NCBI GenBank assembly: GCA_009787025.1
Contig: WRGT01000064.1
Coordinates: 1-45,636, forward strand
DNA length: 45,636 bases
Direction: 5' to 3'
Origin: Spirochaetota bacterium
Lineage (GTDB): Bacteria; Spirochaetota; UBA4802; UBA5550
Shown: positions 32,921-42,588 of the stretch, piece after piece
Numbering within the stretch: position 1 is the stretch's first letter
Layout: the number at the start of each line of letters is the position of its first letter
Program-made: the position numbers and the translations under genes
The notes under the pieces: generated by a model
Databases searched by the model: none
The model's input: only the letters and a program-made list of their open reading frames with translations
What the model was told of the DNA's origin: nothing

Positions 32921-35668
32921 ATGAAAGCTATTGATGTTGCAACAAAAAATCATATTACTTTTGACGATATCGTTGAAATTTGTAAAGAGCTGAATATTAT
33001 CTGTCAGAATAATGATACCGAACTAAGCGAACATGAAACTTTTCTTGTGGAAAGAAGAATTGAAAGTGTAAAAAAACGTAAATTAGAAGATGCTGAAAAA
33101 GCTAAAAAGAATAAAAAGATTAAGCTAAAGAAGAAAGTTGATTTATCAAATGATATTAGGAAAAAGAAAGGACTTGAATTAAGAGAAGAAAAAGATGATA
33201 TTGATGAAGATGCTATTAGTAGCGGCAGCTATGAAAAGACAGATAAAGTTAAACTTGATGATAAAACTACAATATCAGATAATGCAAAAGAGTTAAACAA
33301 AAAAACTGAAAATAGACCGCAAAAAAATCAGAGTCATAAACCTGACAGGAAATCAGAAAATAAACCAGATGGAAAGCCTCGCTATCAGGGTCAGCGTCAA
33401 TCAGGTCAAGGTTCTTCAGATGGAAAGCCTCGCTATCAGGGTCAGCGCCAATCAGGTCAAGGTTCTTCAGATGGAAAGCCTCGCTATCAGGGTCAGCGTC
33501 AATCAGGTCAAGGTTCTTCAGATGGAAAGCCTCGCTATCAGGGTCAGCGTCAATCAGGTCAAGGTTCTTCAGATGGAAAGTCCCGCTATCAGGGTCAGCG
33601 TCAATCAGGTCAAGGTTCCTCAGATGGAAAACATCGCTATCAAGGTCAAAAACATGAAGGCAGATCAAGCGGAGATAAAGATGGAGGTCAAAGAGGCTTC
33701 GTCAGGAGACCTGTTATTAAAGATGATGTCTCTTCATCAATAGAGATAGATGATCAGGCAGTTAAGAAGACTAAGGGTCTTGATAAGGAGAAGGAGAAAG
33801 AAAAGCATAAAGAGAAGGAGTTTAGAAGATTAAATAAAAAAGAGAAAGAAGAAGCCGAAAAAGCCTTAATCTTAAAGAAGAAACAGAATTTAGAGATAAG
33901 AAGGAATGTTTCACCTGAAAAGATAAATATTACAGAGAGTATAACCGTAGGCGAACTTGCTAAAAAATTAAATATTAAGGCAAGCGAAGTTATTAGTAAA
34001 CTTATGAAGCTTGGAGAAATGGCAACTATTAATCAGGCAATAGATTCTGATACGGCTACGATCCTTGCATCTGAATATAATACTGAGGTAGATGTTGTCT
34101 CATTATTTGATGAGACTGTAATAAAGATTGAACAGGAAGATAGAGCAGAAGATGCTATGACACGTCCGCCGGTTGTTACGGTAATGGGTCATGTTGATCA
34201 TGGAAAAACAAGACTTCTTGATGTAATAAGATCTGCAAATGTAATTGATAGTGAATTTGGCGGTATTACTCAACATATCGGCGCATATACCGTATCGGTT
34301 GGTGATAATAAGAGTATTACTTTTTTTGATACTCCCGGTCATGCCGCTTTTACTACTATGAGGGCGCGCGGAGCAAGTATAACGGATATTGTAATTCTGG
34401 TAGTAGCTGCAAATGACGGCGTAATGCCCCAAACTGTGGAGGCTATCAGTCATGCTAAAGCTGCTAATGTTCCTATAATTGTTGCCATAAATAAAATTGA
34501 TCTTCCCGAAGCAAATCCTGCAAAGGTAAAACAGGAATTGAGTAACTACGGATTAATCCCTGAAGATTGGGGCGGAACTACGCTGTTTGCAGAGATAAGC
34601 GCAAAGCAGAATTTAAATATAGAACAGCTTCTTGAATTAGTGCTTATACAGGCAGAGATGCTTGAACTAAAAGCTAATCCGAAACTTTTAGCTAAAGGTA
34701 CGGTAATAGAATCAAGGCTTGATCCGGGACGCGGAGCTGTGAGTACCGTACTGGTACAACACGGTACGCTTAATATAGGCGATCCGTTTGTTGTCGGCGT
34801 ATATTCCGGCAAAGTGAGGGCTATGTTTGATGATAAGCGGAATTCTATTGAGAGCGCAGGACCGTCAACGCCGGTAGAGATACTTGGTCTATCGGGAGTT
34901 CCGGCAGCAGGCGATCCATTCGAAGGTGTTGAATCCGACCGTATGGCTAAGCAAATATCTCAGAAACGTCTTGAATATAAAAGAATAGAATCTGCCAAGA
35001 AAGTAAGAAAGGTTACTCTTGAGTCGCTTAATGAGATGATTAAAGAGGGCGAGGTTAAGGATCTTAATGTTATAGTTAAAGCGGATGTTGACGGTTCATC
35101 GCAGGCTTTAACGGAGGCTCTGGAGAAACTCTCTAATGAAGAGATCAGGGTAAGAGTTATTCATGCAGGATCTGGAGGGATTAATGATTCGGATGTAATG
35201 CTTGCTTCCGCATCAAATGCAATAATAATAGGATATCATGTCAGACCGACAGGAAAGGTTGCCGATCTTGCCGAGAAAGAAGATGTATCAATCAGATTTT
35301 ATAATATTATATTTGAAGCTACCGATGATATAAAAGCGGCTATGGAAGGGATGTTATCTCCGATATTTGAAGAGAAGGTAATAGGGACAGGCGAGATAAA
35401 GCAGGTGTTTAAAGTATCTAAAGTAGGTTCAATAGCCGGTTCTATATGTATGTCGGGGAAGGTAATAAGAAAGTCAAAGGTTAGAATAATGAGAGACGGA
35501 GTAGTCGTGTTTGACGGACCGCTCGCATCGCTTAAGAGATATAAGGATGATGTTACTGCAGTTGAAGCAGGGCAGGAGTTTGGTTTTTCAACTGAAAATT
35601 TCAATGACATGAAAGAAGGGGATGCTTTTGAAGCTTATGAAGTTATTCAGACTGCTAAAAAATTATAG
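32921..35668 (+). CDS. infB: Translation initiation factor IF-2
   Basis: A 915-residue GTPase that places initiator tRNA on the 30S subunit. The long N-terminal region is lysine-rich and contains five 17-residue repeats (about residues 150-234), followed by a charged helical stretch. An IF2_N domain (ITVGELAKKLNIKASEVISK) precedes the G domain: G1 GHVDHGKT at 423-430, DTPGHAAF as G3, and NKID as G4. The tRNA-binding C-terminal domains are complete. AGGAT precedes ATG 32921; a TTG six nt upstream is less likely. The operon spacing to nusA and rbfA is short. Confidence 0.97.
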   Translation: MKAIDVATKNHITFDDIVEICKELNIICQNNDTELSEHETFLVERRIESVKKRKLEDAEKAKKNKKIKLKKKVDLSNDIRKKKGLELREEKDDIDEDAISSGSYEKTDKVKLDDKTTISDNAKELNKKTENRPQKNQSHKPDRKSENKPDGKPRYQGQRQSGQGSSDGKPRYQGQRQSGQGSSDGKPRYQGQRQSGQGSSDGKPRYQGQRQSGQGSSDGKSRYQGQRQSGQGSSDGKHRYQGQKHEGRSSGDKDGGQRGFVRRPVIKDDVSSSIEIDDQAVKKTKGLDKEKEKEKHKEKEFRRLNKKEKEEAEKALILKKKQNLEIRRNVSPEKINITESITVGELAKKLNIKASEVISKLMKLGEMATINQAIDSDTATILASEYNTEVDVVSLFDETVIKIEQEDRAEDAMTRPPVVTVMGHVDHGKTRLLDVIRSANVIDSEFGGITQHIGAYTVSVGDNKSITFFDTPGHAAFTTMRARGASITDIVILVVAANDGVMPQTVEAISHAKAANVPIIVAINKIDLPEANPAKVKQELSNYGLIPEDWGGTTLFAEISAKQNLNIEQLLELVLIQAEMLELKANPKLLAKGTVIESRLDPGRGAVSTVLVQHGTLNIGDPFVVGVYSGKVRAMFDDKRNSIESAGPSTPVEILGLSGVPAAGDPFEGVESDRMAKQISQKRLEYKRIESAKKVRKVTLESLNEMIKEGEVKDLNVIVKADVDGSSQALTEALEKLSNEEIRVRVIHAGSGGINDSDVMLASASNAIIIGYHVRPTGKVADLAEKEDVSIRFYNIIFEATDDIKAAMEGMLSPIFEEKVIGTGEIKQVFKVSKVGSIAGSICMSGKVIRKSKVRIMRDGVVVFDGPLASLKRYKDDVTAVEAGQEFGFSTENFNDMKEGDAFEAYEVIQTAKKL
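33368..33661 (+). repeat. 51-nt tandem repeats in infB
   Basis: Five complete units of 51 nt (starting at 33368, 33419, 33470, 33521 and 33572) and a degenerate sixth from 33623. Each codes for DGKPRYQGQRQSGQGSS. The copies are nearly identical at DNA level, so expansion is recent and copy number may vary between strains. Confidence 0.95.
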
Positions 35669-35679
35669 ATAGATTGTTT

Positions 35680-36051
35680 ATGAAATATAGAAAAGACAGG
35701 CTCGAAGAATTAATTAAAAGGATAGTATCTGATATTATTTTTAGAGAACTTAAAGATCCAAGAATCGGATTTCTTACGGTTACAGGCGTTGAACTGAATA
35801 AAGATTATTCGGAAGCAAGAATCGGCGTATCAATACTTGGAGATTCGACAGAAATCAGGAAGAGTATGGAGGGGATAAGATCATCAAGCGGTTTTGTGCA
35901 AAGATTATTAGGCAAGGAACTTAAAATACGAAATTTACCAAGTGTTTATTTCTATCTTGATAAATCTGTGGAAGAAGGAGTTGATATGGTTAATAAGATA
36001 AACAATCTGCCGGGTGTTCTAAATAAAGAGATAGATACCGAAGCAGAGTAA
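35680..36051 (+). CDS. rbfA: Ribosome-binding factor RbfA
   Basis: A 123-residue KH-like protein that helps to mature the 5' end of 16S rRNA during cold adaptation and 30S assembly. ELIKRIVSDIIFRELKDPRI and FLTVTGVELNKDYSEARIGVS are the family signatures, and LRNLPSVYF-like KIRNLPSVYFYLD is present. It starts at ATG 35680 rather than the TTG six nt before it; the site is weak, so coupling to infB (stop 11 nt upstream) is likely. Confidence 0.94.
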   Translation: MKYRKDRLEELIKRIVSDIIFRELKDPRIGFLTVTGVELNKDYSEARIGVSILGDSTEIRKSMEGIRSSSGFVQRLLGKELKIRNLPSVYFYLDKSVEEGVDMVNKINNLPGVLNKEIDTEAE

Positions 36052-36079
36052 ATCAGGGAGTGGATAAATTATATTTTAA

Positions 36080-37003
36080 GTGAAAATTTTCGGTTTTAAT
36101 AATGCGGTTATACTGCTTGATAAACCTAAGGGGAGAACCTCTTTTGAACTGGTATCGGAGGTTAAGAGGATAACAGGGATAAAAAAAATCGGTCATTCCG
36201 GGACGCTTGATAAATTTGCAACCGGCTTGATGGTAATATGTACAGGAAATGCAACAAGGTTAACGAATTTTTTCCTTGAAGATGATAAAAAATATAGAGG
36301 CAGAATTAAATTAGGAGTTGAAACAGATACCTGTGATATAACAGGCAGAATAGTATCGGAAAAACCATGTTTAGAAGTAGATTGGGAAGCTGCTATCAAT
36401 ACACTTTCTCAATTTTCCGGCGAGATGATTCAGGTTCCTCCTAAATTTTCAGCATTGAAGATTGATGGGAAAAGGGCGTCTGATAGAATAAGATCCGGTG
36501 AAGATATAAATCTCGCAGGTAGAAAGATTAAGATTTATACCATTAATGTTACAGGTATTGATAAGAGTGAAAATTATATCGACTTTGATGTATCCTGTTC
36601 TAAAGGTACATATATTAGATCTATTGCAAGAGATTTTGGCAAAAAAACCGGCACAGGCGCTTGCTTAACAGAGTTGCGCAGAGTCTCTTCGGGTGTGTTT
36701 GATATTTCTCAGGCTGTCACAATTGAAGAGTTACAGCAGGTTAAGGAGAATAGGGATTGTATTAATAAGCCGTTTCTGCTTAAGCCGACAGATGTGCTGG
36801 AGGATTTTGGCAGAATAGTGATTAATGATTCCGGTAAGAAAAAGGTTATCAATGGTGCGCCGTTTAAAAGAGATGATGTTATAAGCCTTGAAAAGAGGAA
36901 CAGAGATTTTTGTATGATAACGGACGATGATGAAAATCTTATTGCAATAGCAGAAATAGATATTGATAAATGGCTAATTGCTTATTATTGCGTATTTAAT
37001 TAA
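36080..37003 (+). CDS. truB: tRNA pseudouridine(55) synthase TruB
   Basis: A 307-residue synthase that forms pseudouridine 55 in the T-loop of tRNAs. The catalytic Asp is D44 in GHSGTLDKFATGLM; the more common form is GHTGTLDPLATG, so the Ser and Lys-Phe are lineage variants. LLDKPKGRTSF, VPPKFSALKIDGKRA and CSKGTYIRSIARD are other family motifs. A PUA-like C-terminal extension follows. The start is GTG at 36080, with only a weak site. It is between rbfA (28 nt) and rpsO; a ribF gene, often next to truB, is absent. Confidence 0.95.
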   Translation: MKIFGFNNAVILLDKPKGRTSFELVSEVKRITGIKKIGHSGTLDKFATGLMVICTGNATRLTNFFLEDDKKYRGRIKLGVETDTCDITGRIVSEKPCLEVDWEAAINTLSQFSGEMIQVPPKFSALKIDGKRASDRIRSGEDINLAGRKIKIYTINVTGIDKSENYIDFDVSCSKGTYIRSIARDFGKKTGTGACLTELRRVSSGVFDISQAVTIEELQQVKENRDCINKPFLLKPTDVLEDFGRIVINDSGKKKVINGAPFKRDDVISLEKRNRDFCMITDDDENLIAIAEIDIDKWLIAYYCVFN

Positions 37004-37041
37004 ATTTGAATAAATGAATCTATAGGAGGATATAGTAAGGC

Positions 37042-37299
37042 ATGACTGCAAGTAAGGAGATAATAGAAAAATACATGAGACATGAAGGGGATACAGGTTC
37101 CCCTGAGGTACAAATAGCCCTATTAACAGACAGGATTAATCATCTTACAGAGCATTTTAAAGTGCATACGAAAGATCATCATTCAAGAAGAGGACTTCTG
37201 AAGCTTGTAGGTCAGAGGAGAAGACTTCTTGATTATCTAAAAAAGAAAGATCTTAATAAATATAGGGATTTGATTAAAGGTCTTGGTCTCAGAAGGTAG
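37042..37299 (+). CDS. rpsO: 30S ribosomal protein S15
   Basis: The 85-residue protein has the S15 signature: [20 protein letters not shown], then [20 protein letters not shown] and a basic C-terminus. It binds the central domain of 16S rRNA. A strong AGGAGG lies upstream. It is followed by a hairpin and pnp, the same order as in many bacteria. Confidence 0.98.
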   Translation: MTASKEIIEKYMRHEGDTGSPEVQIALLTDRINHLTEHFKVHTKDHHSRRGLLKLVGQRRRLLDYLKKKDLNKYRDLIKGLGLRR

Positions 37300-37301
37300 C
37301 G

Positions 37302-37324
37302 AATGCCAATTCATTATTGGTATT
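37302..37324 (+). other. Hairpin in the rpsO-pnp intergenic region
   Basis: AATGCCAAT-TCATT-ATTGGTATT, a 9-bp stem with one G-U pair and a 5-nt loop, right after the rpsO stop. There is no T run, so it is not a standard terminator. In E. coli, RNase III and PNPase control pnp through a hairpin in this place; a similar role is possible. Confidence 0.5.
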
Positions 37325-37348
37325 AAAAAAGTATTGTGAGAGGTTTTA

Positions 37349-39427
37349 ATGTCATTTGATTATAGCATAGAAATTGGTAAAGAGAGACTAAACTTCAATA
37401 CAGGATATCTTGCAAAGCAGGCTGACGGAGCTGTTGCTGTTTCTTATGGTGAGATTGTTGTTTTTGCAAGTACGGTTGCTTCAAGGGAGGTTAAGGAGGG
37501 ACAGGATTTTTTCCCTCTTACTGTAGATTACAGGGAAAAATCTTACGCTGCCGGTAAAATCCCCGGCGGATTTATTAAAAGAGAGAACAGACCAAGTGAT
37601 AAAGAGGTACTTGTATCGAGATTAACAGACAGACCCTTAAGACCGCTCTTCCCTGAAGATTTTGTTAATGAAATTCAGATAATTATATATGTACTTTCGG
37701 CTGATGGTATTAACCAACATGATGTTATTGCAATAAATGCAGCTTCAGCTTCTTTGATTGTTTCCGGTATGCCTTTTAATGGTCCGGTTGGAGCAGTTAG
37801 GGTTGGAAGAATAAACGGTAATCTCATAGTAAACCCTGCATTTAATGAAATGGAAGAGAGTGATATAGATTTAGTAGTTGCAGGAACAAAAAAAGCAGTG
37901 ACGATGATCGAAGGGTGTTCAAAAAATGTATCTGAAGATGATATGCTTGCCGCTGTTCAGTTTGCTCATGATAATATTATAAAGATTTGCGAAGTGCAGG
38001 AAGAGCTAAAGAAGGCTGTAAATAAGCCGCCCTTTCCATATAAACCGTATATACCTGATCAAGAGTTTAAGATAGCAGTGAGAGAGAGATACTATTCTGA
38101 TCTTGAACAGTTAAAGAACATTACTGTTAAGAAACCGCGTGAAGATGCATGGAATGCAATATATGAAAAAGCCAAAGAGGAATTAAGAGATCAATTCCCC
38201 GATTCTATAGATCAGCTTAGAGGCGTATTGGATGGTCTTGACGGCGAGATTATGAGACGGCGATGCCTTGAAGAAGGCGCCAGAGCTGACGGCAGGGGAC
38301 TTAGGGATATAAGACCAATAGATATAATGACCGGGATTCTTCCAAGGGCGCACGGTTCTGCTGTTTTTACAAGGGGTGAAACACAGAGCATTGGTGTTAC
38401 AACACTTGGGACTTTGGCTGAAGCTCAAAAACTTGATAATCTTGAAGGAAATTCTTCAAAGCGATTTATGCTGCATTATAATTTTCCGCCCTTCTCAGTT
38501 GGAGAGGTAGGAAGGACAGGTAATCCGGGAAGGCGTGAAATAGGGCATGGAATGCTTGCAGAGAGATCTCTTGAATATGTAATACCTGATGCTTCGGTTT
38601 TCCCATATACAATCAGGCAGGTTTCTGAAATTTTTGAATCAAACGGTTCTTCTTCGATGGCGAGTGTATGTTCTGGCTCACTTTCACTTTTTAATGCAGG
38701 CGTACCTATTAAGGGTGCTGTTGCAGGTATAGCCATGGGTCTTATTATGGAAGATGATAAATTCTCTATTTTGAGTGATATTCAAGGTCTTGAAGATCAT
38801 CTTGGCGACATGGATTTTAAGGTAGCAGGCACAGAAACTGGTATAACGGCATTCCAGCTTGATATTAAAATTGAAGGGATTACTCCTGAGATAATGAAAG
38901 CAGCGCTTGAACAGGCAAAAGACGGGAGACTGCAAATTCTTAAAACTATGAATTCGTTCATCTCTAAACCTGAGACAGCAGTTTCTGTTCATGCGCCAAA
39001 GATAAAGATATTAAATGTCAGGGTAGAGAAGATTGGCGAGATAATAGGTCCCGGCGGTAGAGTTATAAAGGCTATAGTTGAAGAAACAGGCGCTGAGATT
39101 AATATAGATGATACGGGTAGAGTTGTAATATCTTCAATTAGTGAAGAGTCAATAGATAATGCTGCAAGGAAAATTCTTGGAATTGCCGAAGATGTTGAGG
39201 TAGGAACATTTTATACAGGGACTGTAAAAAAGATTATGGAATTTGGCGCATTTGTTGAGATAGCTCCCGGAAAAGAGGGGCTTGTCCATATTTCAAATCT
39301 TGACCATACAAGGGTAAAAGAGGTTACTGATATTTGCGCTGTTGGAGATAAGATGAGAGTAAAAGTAATAAAGATAGATCGCCAGGGAAGGATTGATCTT
39401 AGCAGAAAGGAAGCCTTACAAGAATAG
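37349..39427 (+). CDS. pnp: Polyribonucleotide nucleotidyltransferase (PNPase)
   Basis: A 692-residue phosphorolytic 3'-5' exoribonuclease and polymerase, normally a trimer and core of the RNA degradosome. Two RNase PH domains are present: the first with FFPLTVDYREKSYAAGKIPGGF, the second with GETQSIGVTTLGT and RRCLEEGARADGRG. A KH domain (EIIGPGGRVIKAI) and an S1 domain (GTVKKIMEFGAFVEIAPGKEGLVHISN) end the protein. The start is preceded by GAGAGG. It is immediately followed, with no gap, by the M16 peptidase. Confidence 0.98.
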   Translation: MSFDYSIEIGKERLNFNTGYLAKQADGAVAVSYGEIVVFASTVASREVKEGQDFFPLTVDYREKSYAAGKIPGGFIKRENRPSDKEVLVSRLTDRPLRPLFPEDFVNEIQIIIYVLSADGINQHDVIAINAASASLIVSGMPFNGPVGAVRVGRINGNLIVNPAFNEMEESDIDLVVAGTKKAVTMIEGCSKNVSEDDMLAAVQFAHDNIIKICEVQEELKKAVNKPPFPYKPYIPDQEFKIAVRERYYSDLEQLKNITVKKPREDAWNAIYEKAKEELRDQFPDSIDQLRGVLDGLDGEIMRRRCLEEGARADGRGLRDIRPIDIMTGILPRAHGSAVFTRGETQSIGVTTLGTLAEAQKLDNLEGNSSKRFMLHYNFPPFSVGEVGRTGNPGRREIGHGMLAERSLEYVIPDASVFPYTIRQVSEIFESNGSSSMASVCSGSLSLFNAGVPIKGAVAGIAMGLIMEDDKFSILSDIQGLEDHLGDMDFKVAGTETGITAFQLDIKIEGITPEIMKAALEQAKDGRLQILKTMNSFISKPETAVSVHAPKIKILNVRVEKIGEIIGPGGRVIKAIVEETGAEINIDDTGRVVISSISEESIDNAARKILGIAEDVEVGTFYTGTVKKIMEFGAFVEIAPGKEGLVHISNLDHTRVKEVTDICAVGDKMRVKVIKIDRQGRIDLSRKEALQE

Positions 39428-40693
39428 ATGGTGATAAAATATAAGCAAGAAAACGAACTAACGGTTCTCCTTGAACCTATTGATGATGCAGTATCGGTAT
39501 CGATTGGTCTTTGGGTCAATAAAGGTTCAAGGAATGAAAAAGAGAGTCAATACGGATATGCTCACTTTGTTGAGCATATGCTTTTTAAAGGGACAGAAAA
39601 GTACAGCGCAAAGGATATTGCCCGCAGTATAGATCGGGTTGGCGGGCAGCATAATGCCGCTACAAACAGGGAGTACACCTGCTATTATATCAATGTAGTA
39701 TCGGATTATCTTGAACTTGGAATTGAGATTTTATCTGATATGTATTACAATTCACTTTTTAATCCTGAAGAAATTGAAAAAGAGAAAAATGTAATATTAG
39801 AAGAAATAAAAATGTATGAAGATACTCCTGATGAATTTATACATGACCTTTTTATGGAAAAGATGCTGCAGGGACATCCACTCAGCCATTCAATTCTTGG
39901 AACAGTTAAAAAGATAAGTAATGTATCGCAGCAATCAATCTTATGTTTTTATAATGAACATTATGTTAATAATAATGTTATTATAGCAATTGCCGGGAAT
40001 TTTAACTTAGATGAAACTAAGTCTATGATTGCCGAATATTTTGGGCGTGAAAAAAAATCTACTCTTACAATATCTCCTGTTATTACAGGAGCGCCGGCAA
40101 GGATATCAAGGGAGCATGTGGAAAAAGATCTGGAACAGGTTCATTTTTGTATTGGATTAGAGGGAATTAAAAGAGGTGATGAAGATCGCTGGGGTCTTTA
40201 TATTTTAAGCACAATCTTAGGCGGCAGCATGTCGTCCAGATTGTTTCAGAATATAAGAGAGAAAGAGGGGATAAGTTATTCAATATACTCATTTCATTCT
40301 TCATATATTGATTGCGGTGTATTTGGAATTTATTGCGCTACAATGCCTGAAAAGTTTGGTTTAACTGTTGATCTTATTATGAAAGAATGTAAAAAGATGC
40401 TTTATGAAGGGATTACAGATGAGGAGTTTAATGATACAAAAGCATTTATGAAGGGTAATTTGGCTTTAAGCCTTGAAAGCAATGAGGTTAAAATGAGTCA
40501 GCTTGCCAGAAATGAGATGACATACGGCAGATATTTTGATTTTAACGATATAGTTAAAATAATTGATAATATATCCATTGATGATTATATCAGGGTTTGT
40601 GATAAAATTTTTAAAAATAAAACATTTTCATTAGTATCTGTAGGGAAACTGAAAAATAAAATAAAGCTTGAAAATCTAAATCTAACTATATAA
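39428..40693 (+). CDS. M16-family zinc metallopeptidase (processing-peptidase-like)
   Basis: The 421-residue peptidase has the inverted zinc motif HFVEH at residues 46-50 and the distal Glu in NVILEEIKMYED near 120, so it should be active. The C-terminal half has the R/Y-type SSRLFQNIREKEGISYSIYS loop. It has the length of the bacterial PqqL/YmxG-like single-subunit forms. No signal peptide is seen. Its ATG follows the pnp stop with zero spacing, so translation is coupled. This pnp-M16 order is common to several phyla; the substrate is unknown. Confidence 0.94.
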   Translation: MVIKYKQENELTVLLEPIDDAVSVSIGLWVNKGSRNEKESQYGYAHFVEHMLFKGTEKYSAKDIARSIDRVGGQHNAATNREYTCYYINVVSDYLELGIEILSDMYYNSLFNPEEIEKEKNVILEEIKMYEDTPDEFIHDLFMEKMLQGHPLSHSILGTVKKISNVSQQSILCFYNEHYVNNNVIIAIAGNFNLDETKSMIAEYFGREKKSTLTISPVITGAPARISREHVEKDLEQVHFCIGLEGIKRGDEDRWGLYILSTILGGSMSSRLFQNIREKEGISYSIYSFHSSYIDCGVFGIYCATMPEKFGLTVDLIMKECKKMLYEGITDEEFNDTKAFMKGNLALSLESNEVKMSQLARNEMTYGRYFDFNDIVKIIDNISIDDYIRVCDKIFKNKTFSLVSVGKLKNKIKLENLNLTI

Positions 40694-40883
40694 TTTTTAA
40701 TAGAATATATGCGATAATAAAGAGTTAAAATATAAATTTTATCTTGAATTTTAATTCAAAATAGACAATTAATTGATTTACATAAAGATAACCTGTTTTT
40801 ATATTTAATTCTAAGTTACTAATAGATGAATTGCTTTTAGATTCATGACAAGGTAATATTTTTTTGTTTAAATGGAGTATTAT

Positions 40884-41297
40884 ATGGCGTCAAAACCTGA
40901 GGGTATAAACAGTACAATCGGCGAAGGTTCGGTTTTTGAGGGGAAGTTTTATATAAGCGGCTCTTTAAAGATTGACGGTAAGTTTGAAGGTGAAATTAAG
41001 ACTGATGAAGAGCTTGTTGTAGGCGAAAGCGGGAGAGTAAAAACAGATATATTTGCAAAATCTGTAGTTATTGCAGGAACTGTTATAGGAAATATAACCG
41101 CAGAAAATGAAGTTAGGCTTCTTGAATCGGCAAAGGTTCTTGGGGATATTACAGCCCCGTCAATTTCAATTCAACGAGGTGTTGTTGCTCAAGGGAAAGT
41201 AATTATAACAGGTATGAATAAAAAAGATCCAAAAAAATATATTGAGGAAATATATTCCGGTTCTTCAGTAATAAACAAAGTACCTGATAGAAAATAA
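40884..41297 (+). CDS. Bactofilin (polymer-forming cytoskeletal protein)
   Basis: A 137-residue bactofilin: a beta-helical core from about residue 12 to 110 (GSVFEGKFYISGSLKIDGKF, then VVGESGRVKTDIFAKSVVIAG) with flexible ends. Bactofilins polymerise without nucleotide at the membrane and position wall-modifying enzymes. I start at ATG 40884, six nt after GGAG; the ATG 12 nt upstream lies before that site. An M23 endopeptidase gene follows on the same strand, the typical genetic partner (as in Helicobacter CcmA and Csd proteins), so the pair probably shapes the cell. Confidence 0.93.
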   Translation: MASKPEGINSTIGEGSVFEGKFYISGSLKIDGKFEGEIKTDEELVVGESGRVKTDIFAKSVVIAGTVIGNITAENEVRLLESAKVLGDITAPSISIQRGVVAQGKVIITGMNKKDPKKYIEEIYSGSSVINKVPDRK

Positions 41298-41369
41298 GTA
41301 TTAAATTAATATTTTATATCAGACGATTATTAATTATTATCTATAATTTTAGAAGTAGATCAAAAAGGG

Positions 41370-42479
41370 ATGTTTAAGAAAGGTTTTAATACATATAAAA
41401 TCGGTAAACTCACAATAAATGTTTTTACAAATGATATAGTCCTGGTTTATGTAGGTAAAAAAGGGACTCATATAAAAAACATTTATAAAAGGGATTTTTT
41501 TCGTTTATCAAAAGCAGTAGCAATGACTATATGTTTTATTGCTATTTCATCTATAATAATTGCAGCGATACCCTCAAGCGAAGCCTCTGCCGGATCATCC
41601 ATAAGAGGAGCATTTATAGAAAATACTAATGACGATGAAATTGATACAAATGGATTTGTAGTTTATACGGATAATGATATAAAAAATATAGAAGAAGATG
41701 AAAAGCTAAAAAACGGACTCCTTCTTTCAGATAAAACAGATTTTTCTCTTCCATCGGTAAATGTCCTCTTAAAAATAAGAACTCATAAGGTTAAAGCCGG
41801 CGAGAGTTTAAATGGAATTGCCAAGAAATATGGTGTTTCAATTGATACTATATGCGGAAGCAATAATTTAAAGTCTTATGATTATGTTGATCCCGGTGTT
41901 ACTCTAAGAATTCCTAATAAAGACGGTATTCTCTGTAATATGAAAGAAGGTAATACTATAGCCGGTTTTGCTTCTAAATATAAGGTGCCTGTTGAAAAGA
42001 TATTAGCTGAAAATAATTTTAAAAATTCTGACTTTATTCCAAAGGGCGAACTCATTTTTATTCCAGATGCAAAACCACAAAATATTTTTTCAGGATTTTT
42101 ATGGCCTGCGGCGAGTAGAAAGATTACCTGTAATTATGGCTGGAGAATAAATCCATTTAACTCTGAATATAATGAATTTCATAAAGGTATGGATATTGGA
42201 TCCCAATATGAATGGGTTCGATCAACAAAATATGGTAAAGTGACATTTGCCGGATGGATGGGAGGATATGGTTATACTGTAATTATTGCGCACCCTGACG
42301 GATGGAAAAGTTTATACGGTCATTTATCAAGGATTATTGTCCAAGAGGGGCAGTATGTCAAACAGGGACAGAATATAGCAAAGAGCGGAAATACAGGCAG
42401 ATCAACAGGACCTCACCTGCACTTTGAGCTAATAAATAAAGGAAATCATATTAATCCTAAAAAGTATCTTAAAAAGTAA
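41370..42479 (+). CDS. LysM and M23 peptidase-domain membrane-anchored protein
   Basis: A 369-residue protein. A single transmembrane anchor lies at about residues 48-67, followed by two LysM domains (THKVKAGESLNGIAKKYGVS and the more degenerate CNMKEGNTIAGFASKYKVP). The M23 endopeptidase domain closes it, with zinc ligands H271, D275 (HKGMD) and H351, and catalytic H349 (HLHFE). It should cut peptide cross-links in peptidoglycan in the periplasm. It follows the bactofilin gene by 72 nt. A cytoplasmic stretch of about 45 residues precedes the anchor and could contact the bactofilin filament. Confidence 0.93.
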   Translation: MFKKGFNTYKIGKLTINVFTNDIVLVYVGKKGTHIKNIYKRDFFRLSKAVAMTICFIAISSIIIAAIPSSEASAGSSIRGAFIENTNDDEIDTNGFVVYTDNDIKNIEEDEKLKNGLLLSDKTDFSLPSVNVLLKIRTHKVKAGESLNGIAKKYGVSIDTICGSNNLKSYDYVDPGVTLRIPNKDGILCNMKEGNTIAGFASKYKVPVEKILAENNFKNSDFIPKGELIFIPDAKPQNIFSGFLWPAASRKITCNYGWRINPFNSEYNEFHKGMDIGSQYEWVRSTKYGKVTFAGWMGGYGYTVIIAHPDGWKSLYGHLSRIIVQEGQYVKQGQNIAKSGNTGRSTGPHLHFELINKGNHINPKKYLKK

Positions 42480-42588
42480 TTTTTTTAAATCTGTTTTTAC
42501 CCCTATTTAATATTTTATTGATCTATCTTAAAGCTTCTATGATATATTAAAAACTGATATTTATTATAGTTAATTTCCGGAGAATTGT

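Noticed and set aside
33368-33661. CRISPR-like array
   Set aside because: The 51-nt units are contiguous with no unique spacers and are in frame with infB.
33267-33743. Long alternative frames on both strands over the infB repeats
   Set aside because: They are produced by the 51-nt repeat, which stays open in several frames; infB is unquestionably the coding frame.
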